From Clostridium jeddahitimonense (lineage in GTDB: Bacteria; Bacillota; Clostridia; Clostridiales; Clostridiaceae), in NCBI GenBank assembly GCA_000753455.2, contig LM994670.1:2375076-2439075 (forward strand): DNA of 64,000 nt, in the 5' to 3' direction. A program made the translations under genes and the position numbers. Of this stretch, positions 61,849 to 64,000 are shown one piece after another. Under the pieces are notes generated by a model that saw nothing but the letters and a program-made list of their open reading frames with translations, was not told the origin of the DNA and made no database searches. Position 1 is the first letter of the stretch. Every line of letters starts with the position of its first letter.

Positions 61849-63081
61849 CTACTTTTTAACTCCTTCGTATTTATTAATTACTTCTTCATAAATTTCCATC
61901 AGCTTATTATAATGCACTTCTTTACTATAATTTTCTTCAATAAATGCCCTATTCTTCTGTCCTATTTTTATAACCTCATCTTCAGTTAACTCAAAAATTT
62001 CTCTTATTATATTAGCCATACTATCAATATCATTATTTTTAAATAATAGTTTGTCATTGTTTATAAGTTCTGGAATTCCTCCTATATTTGATCCTACTAC
62101 CACCTTTCCTAATGCCATACTCTCAATTACAGACATAGGATTATTTTCATACCAAATTGAAGGAATAACTATAAACCTAGCATTTCTAATTAAAGCTTTT
62201 AATTCATCCCCAATCTTAAACCCATCAAAAACTATATTCTGAATATTTCTTTCTTCTATATACTTCTTTAATTCACCCTCTATAGGGCCTGTACCAATTA
62301 CCCTTAGTAAATATTCTTTATTTTTCTCAGCTGCTTTAATTAAATTAATTACCCCCTTTTCCTCTGATAATCTTCCAACATATATATAATAATTTTTAAA
62401 GTTATAATTAGGCTTATACTCTTCTATGTTTATAAAATTGGGAAGATATCTAACTTTATCTTCTTCATATCCAAACTCCACAAATTTATCTTTAAAAAAC
62501 TTGCTTGGAGTAATTATTATATCTATATTTTGGTAACTACTAAAAATGTAGTGAATATAAGCCTCAAATGTATTTATTAAGCTATAAAGTCTTGATTCCT
62601 TTACACATTTATTAATTGTACAATTATAAAACCTATTACCTTTGCATTTTTCACAAAGACCATTTTTATTTAACATTTTATAATTAGGACATATTAACTT
62701 TAAATCATGAGCTGTATATACTATTGGTATGTTCATCTTTTTTAATGGCGATAATATTGATGGAGATAATTGATGATTAAAATTATTTAGGTGTGCAATA
62801 TCAGGTCGTATTTCCTTTATTAATTTTTTTATTTTTCTTTTAGCCTCAAGATTATATATAATTTTAAATGCTCCTACTATTTTCTCTAGTAAATTGCTCT
62901 GATTATAATCAATATTCTTTATAAAATAATTTTTATATTCATTATAAAAATTTCTTTCGTGATTCATTGAAAAAGGGATTACTTTATTATTTTTCTCTTC
63001 TAATAATTTTTTTAATGAAAAATAATAGGTTTCACATCCTCCCTTAATATAATAAAATTTATTGACAAGCAATATTTTCAT
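61849..63081 (-). CDS. family 4 glycosyltransferase
   Basis: A GT-B enzyme of about 410 residues with MKILLVNKFYYIKGGCETYY at the N-terminus, YTAHDLKLICPNYKM, a cysteine-rich segment (GLCEKCKGNRFYNC) and the nucleotide site IWYENNPMSVIESMALGKVV. I take the ATG at 63081, where GT4 proteins start, or the TTG two codons earlier, which has an AAAGGTAA site at better spacing; a longer reading to 63144 is less likely. It is the first gene of the leftward cluster. Confidence 0.86.
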   Translation of the reverse strand: MKILLVNKFYYIKGGCETYYFSLKKLLEEKNNKVIPFSMNHERNFYNEYKNYFIKNIDYNQSNLLEKIVGAFKIIYNLEAKRKIKKLIKEIRPDIAHLNNFNHQLSPSILSPLKKMNIPIVYTAHDLKLICPNYKMLNKNGLCEKCKGNRFYNCTINKCVKESRLYSLINTFEAYIHYIFSSYQNIDIIITPSKFFKDKFVEFGYEEDKVRYLPNFINIEEYKPNYNFKNYYIYVGRLSEEKGVINLIKAAEKNKEYLLRVIGTGPIEGELKKYIEERNIQNIVFDGFKIGDELKALIRNARFIVIPSIWYENNPMSVIESMALGKVVVGSNIGGIPELINNDKLLFKNNDIDSMANIIREIFELTEDEVIKIGQKNRAFIEENYSKEVHYNKLMEIYEEVINKYEGVKK

Positions 63082-63232
63082 TTTCAATTTTTTATTACCT
63101 TTTTTTAATAAACCCATTGACAATATTTCCTCTCCTAAGAACATCTCATGCTATACTCCCATAAATATGATAAGAGAAACCTTTTGGTTACTTACTAAAA
63201 TCTTATAAATATTTATATTCTTTGGAGGTACA

Positions 63233-64000
63233 ATGAATAAATTTAAATACTTTAAACTTATTAAAGAAAAACTATCAATTATTATATTAATTACTATATG
63301 TTCAATAATTATCTCCACAATTGCAACGCTATTTTTTATTGATCCAACATATGAATCAAAAATCTCAGTGATAATAGGTCCAAATCAATCAATATCAGAT
63401 GATTATTCCTCTTATCAAAGTTCTTATGATATTGTTATGTATCAAAAGATGGTTAAAACCTATTCAGAACTTCTGACTTCAAAAATTGTATTGCAGGATG
63501 TTATAGAAAATACTGGATTAGATTTAAATTTAGAAAGTTTAGCATCAATGATTCAAATTAAAACCACTACTGAAAGTGAATTTATAAATATCACTGTAGA
63601 AGATAAAATTCCTGAAGTTACAACATTAGTAGCAAATCAATTAGCACTTTCATTAAAAAATATCTCTTCAGAGATTAGGGGAGTAGATAATGTTATTTTA
63701 GTAGATACTGCGCCAATTCCCGAAAAACCTACAAAACCCAATATAATAATAAATATAACTTTATCGTTTATACTTGGATTAATATTTTCAATATCTTTAG
63801 TTGTTCTTATAAATTACTTAGACCAGCGTATTAAAGATAAGGATGAGTTAAAAGAATTGATTAACTTACCTATATTAGGTGAGATTCCTAACTTCTCATC
63901 AATAAATACTAATAATGAAGATAACTATCTTTTTGCTAATGCATCTCCTAAATCATTACCTACAGAAGCAATAAATATTTTAAGAACTAATTTGCAATTT
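63233..64000 (+). CDS. Wzz-type chain length/tyrosine kinase protein, cut at the window edge
   Basis: A partial gene with 256 codons in the window. The ATG at 63233 follows TTGGAGGTACA. The start MNKFKYFKLIKEKLSI leads into a transmembrane helix (IIILITICSIIISTIATLFF), an extracellular Wzz domain with a coiled centre, the proline-rich PIPEKPTKPNI, and a second helix (ITLSFILGLIFSISLVVLIN). After about residue 240 the protein continues ASPKSLPTEAINILRTNLQF, which is the usual start of a BY-kinase (CpsD/CapB) domain, so a fused Wzz-BY-kinase is likely. It probably controls chain length of the polysaccharide made by the cluster encoded on the other strand. Confidence 0.82.
   Translation, partial: MNKFKYFKLIKEKLSIIILITICSIIISTIATLFFIDPTYESKISVIIGPNQSISDDYSSYQSSYDIVMYQKMVKTYSELLTSKIVLQDVIENTGLDLNLESLASMIQIKTTTESEFINITVEDKIPEVTTLVANQLALSLKNISSEIRGVDNVILVDTAPIPEKPTKPNIIINITLSFILGLIFSISLVVLINYLDQRIKDKDELKELINLPILGEIPNFSSINTNNEDNYLFANASPKSLPTEAINILRTNLQF

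Noticed and set aside
1..64000. tRNA or rRNA genes
   Set aside because: None of the gaps has a cloverleaf-like sequence or rRNA core that I recognise.

Overview
The window is AT-rich and densely packed with short intergenic gaps. Most genes have strong GGAGG-type ribosome binding sites, and GTG and TTG starts are common. It carries peptidoglycan amidation genes, a 6S RNA, HPr kinase, a FolB-FolK fusion and a clostripain-like protease. Together these point to a low-GC Firmicute of the Clostridium type. No tRNA, rRNA, CRISPR array, transposase or phage gene was seen. The species was not determined.

Positions 1-9,900 hold a cut serine-hydrolase gene, 6-phosphofructokinase, a small cysteine-rich ORF, a membrane-anchored TPR protein, a three-gene nitrate/sulfonate/thiamine-precursor type ABC importer, a divergent LrgAB pair and a topoisomerase III. 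Positions 9,960-14,640 hold a TspO-like protein and two adjacent orphan membrane sensor kinases; the promoter-distal one lacks a recognisable ATP-binding G1 box. Positions 14,890-20,190 run rightward: murT-gatD (lipid II amidation), a D,D-carboxypeptidase, a flavin reductase-like protein and a PrmA-like methyltransferase. Positions 20,320-25,210 run leftward: a lytic transglycosylase, coaE, polA and glutaminase.

Positions 25,380-28,680 contain an M29 aminopeptidase and small or hypothetical genes. Positions 28,750-34,330 are a leftward folate operon, transcribed pabA-pabB-pabC-folE-HD hydrolase-folP-folBK. It covers p-aminobenzoate and pterin synthesis through dihydropteroate, with the HD protein placed where a dephosphorylating enzyme is needed. 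Positions 34,450-39,930 hold a PHP phosphoesterase, an M18 aminopeptidase, hprK, a DUF896 protein, 6S RNA with a clear promoter and terminator, and small conserved proteins including DUF1292 and SprT-like.

Positions 39,980-44,810 form an accessory patch: a decayed gene, a C11 clostripain-like protease overlapping a two-domain carboxypeptidase-regulatory-like protein, a single-domain paralogue of it, and a divergent beta-propeller protein with a calcium-loop-like insert. Their joint function is unknown, and this is the best candidate for an undescribed module here.

From 44,870 to 63,080 a leftward Wzx/Wzy-type surface polysaccharide cluster includes RmlA, RmlB, an FdtA-like isomerase and a DegT aminotransferase, but no RmlC or RmlD. 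It therefore probably makes a dTDP-3-amino-3,6-dideoxyhexose. It also has GalU, a priming sugar-phosphate transferase, at least six glycosyltransferases, a flippase, a polymerase, two GNAT-type proteins and a GH43-like protein. Several strong hairpins interrupt the cluster. A divergent Wzz/BY-kinase-type gene runs off the right edge. Three genes in the window (murT, the GH43-like gene, wzy) seem to have no well-placed ATG, GTG or TTG start.
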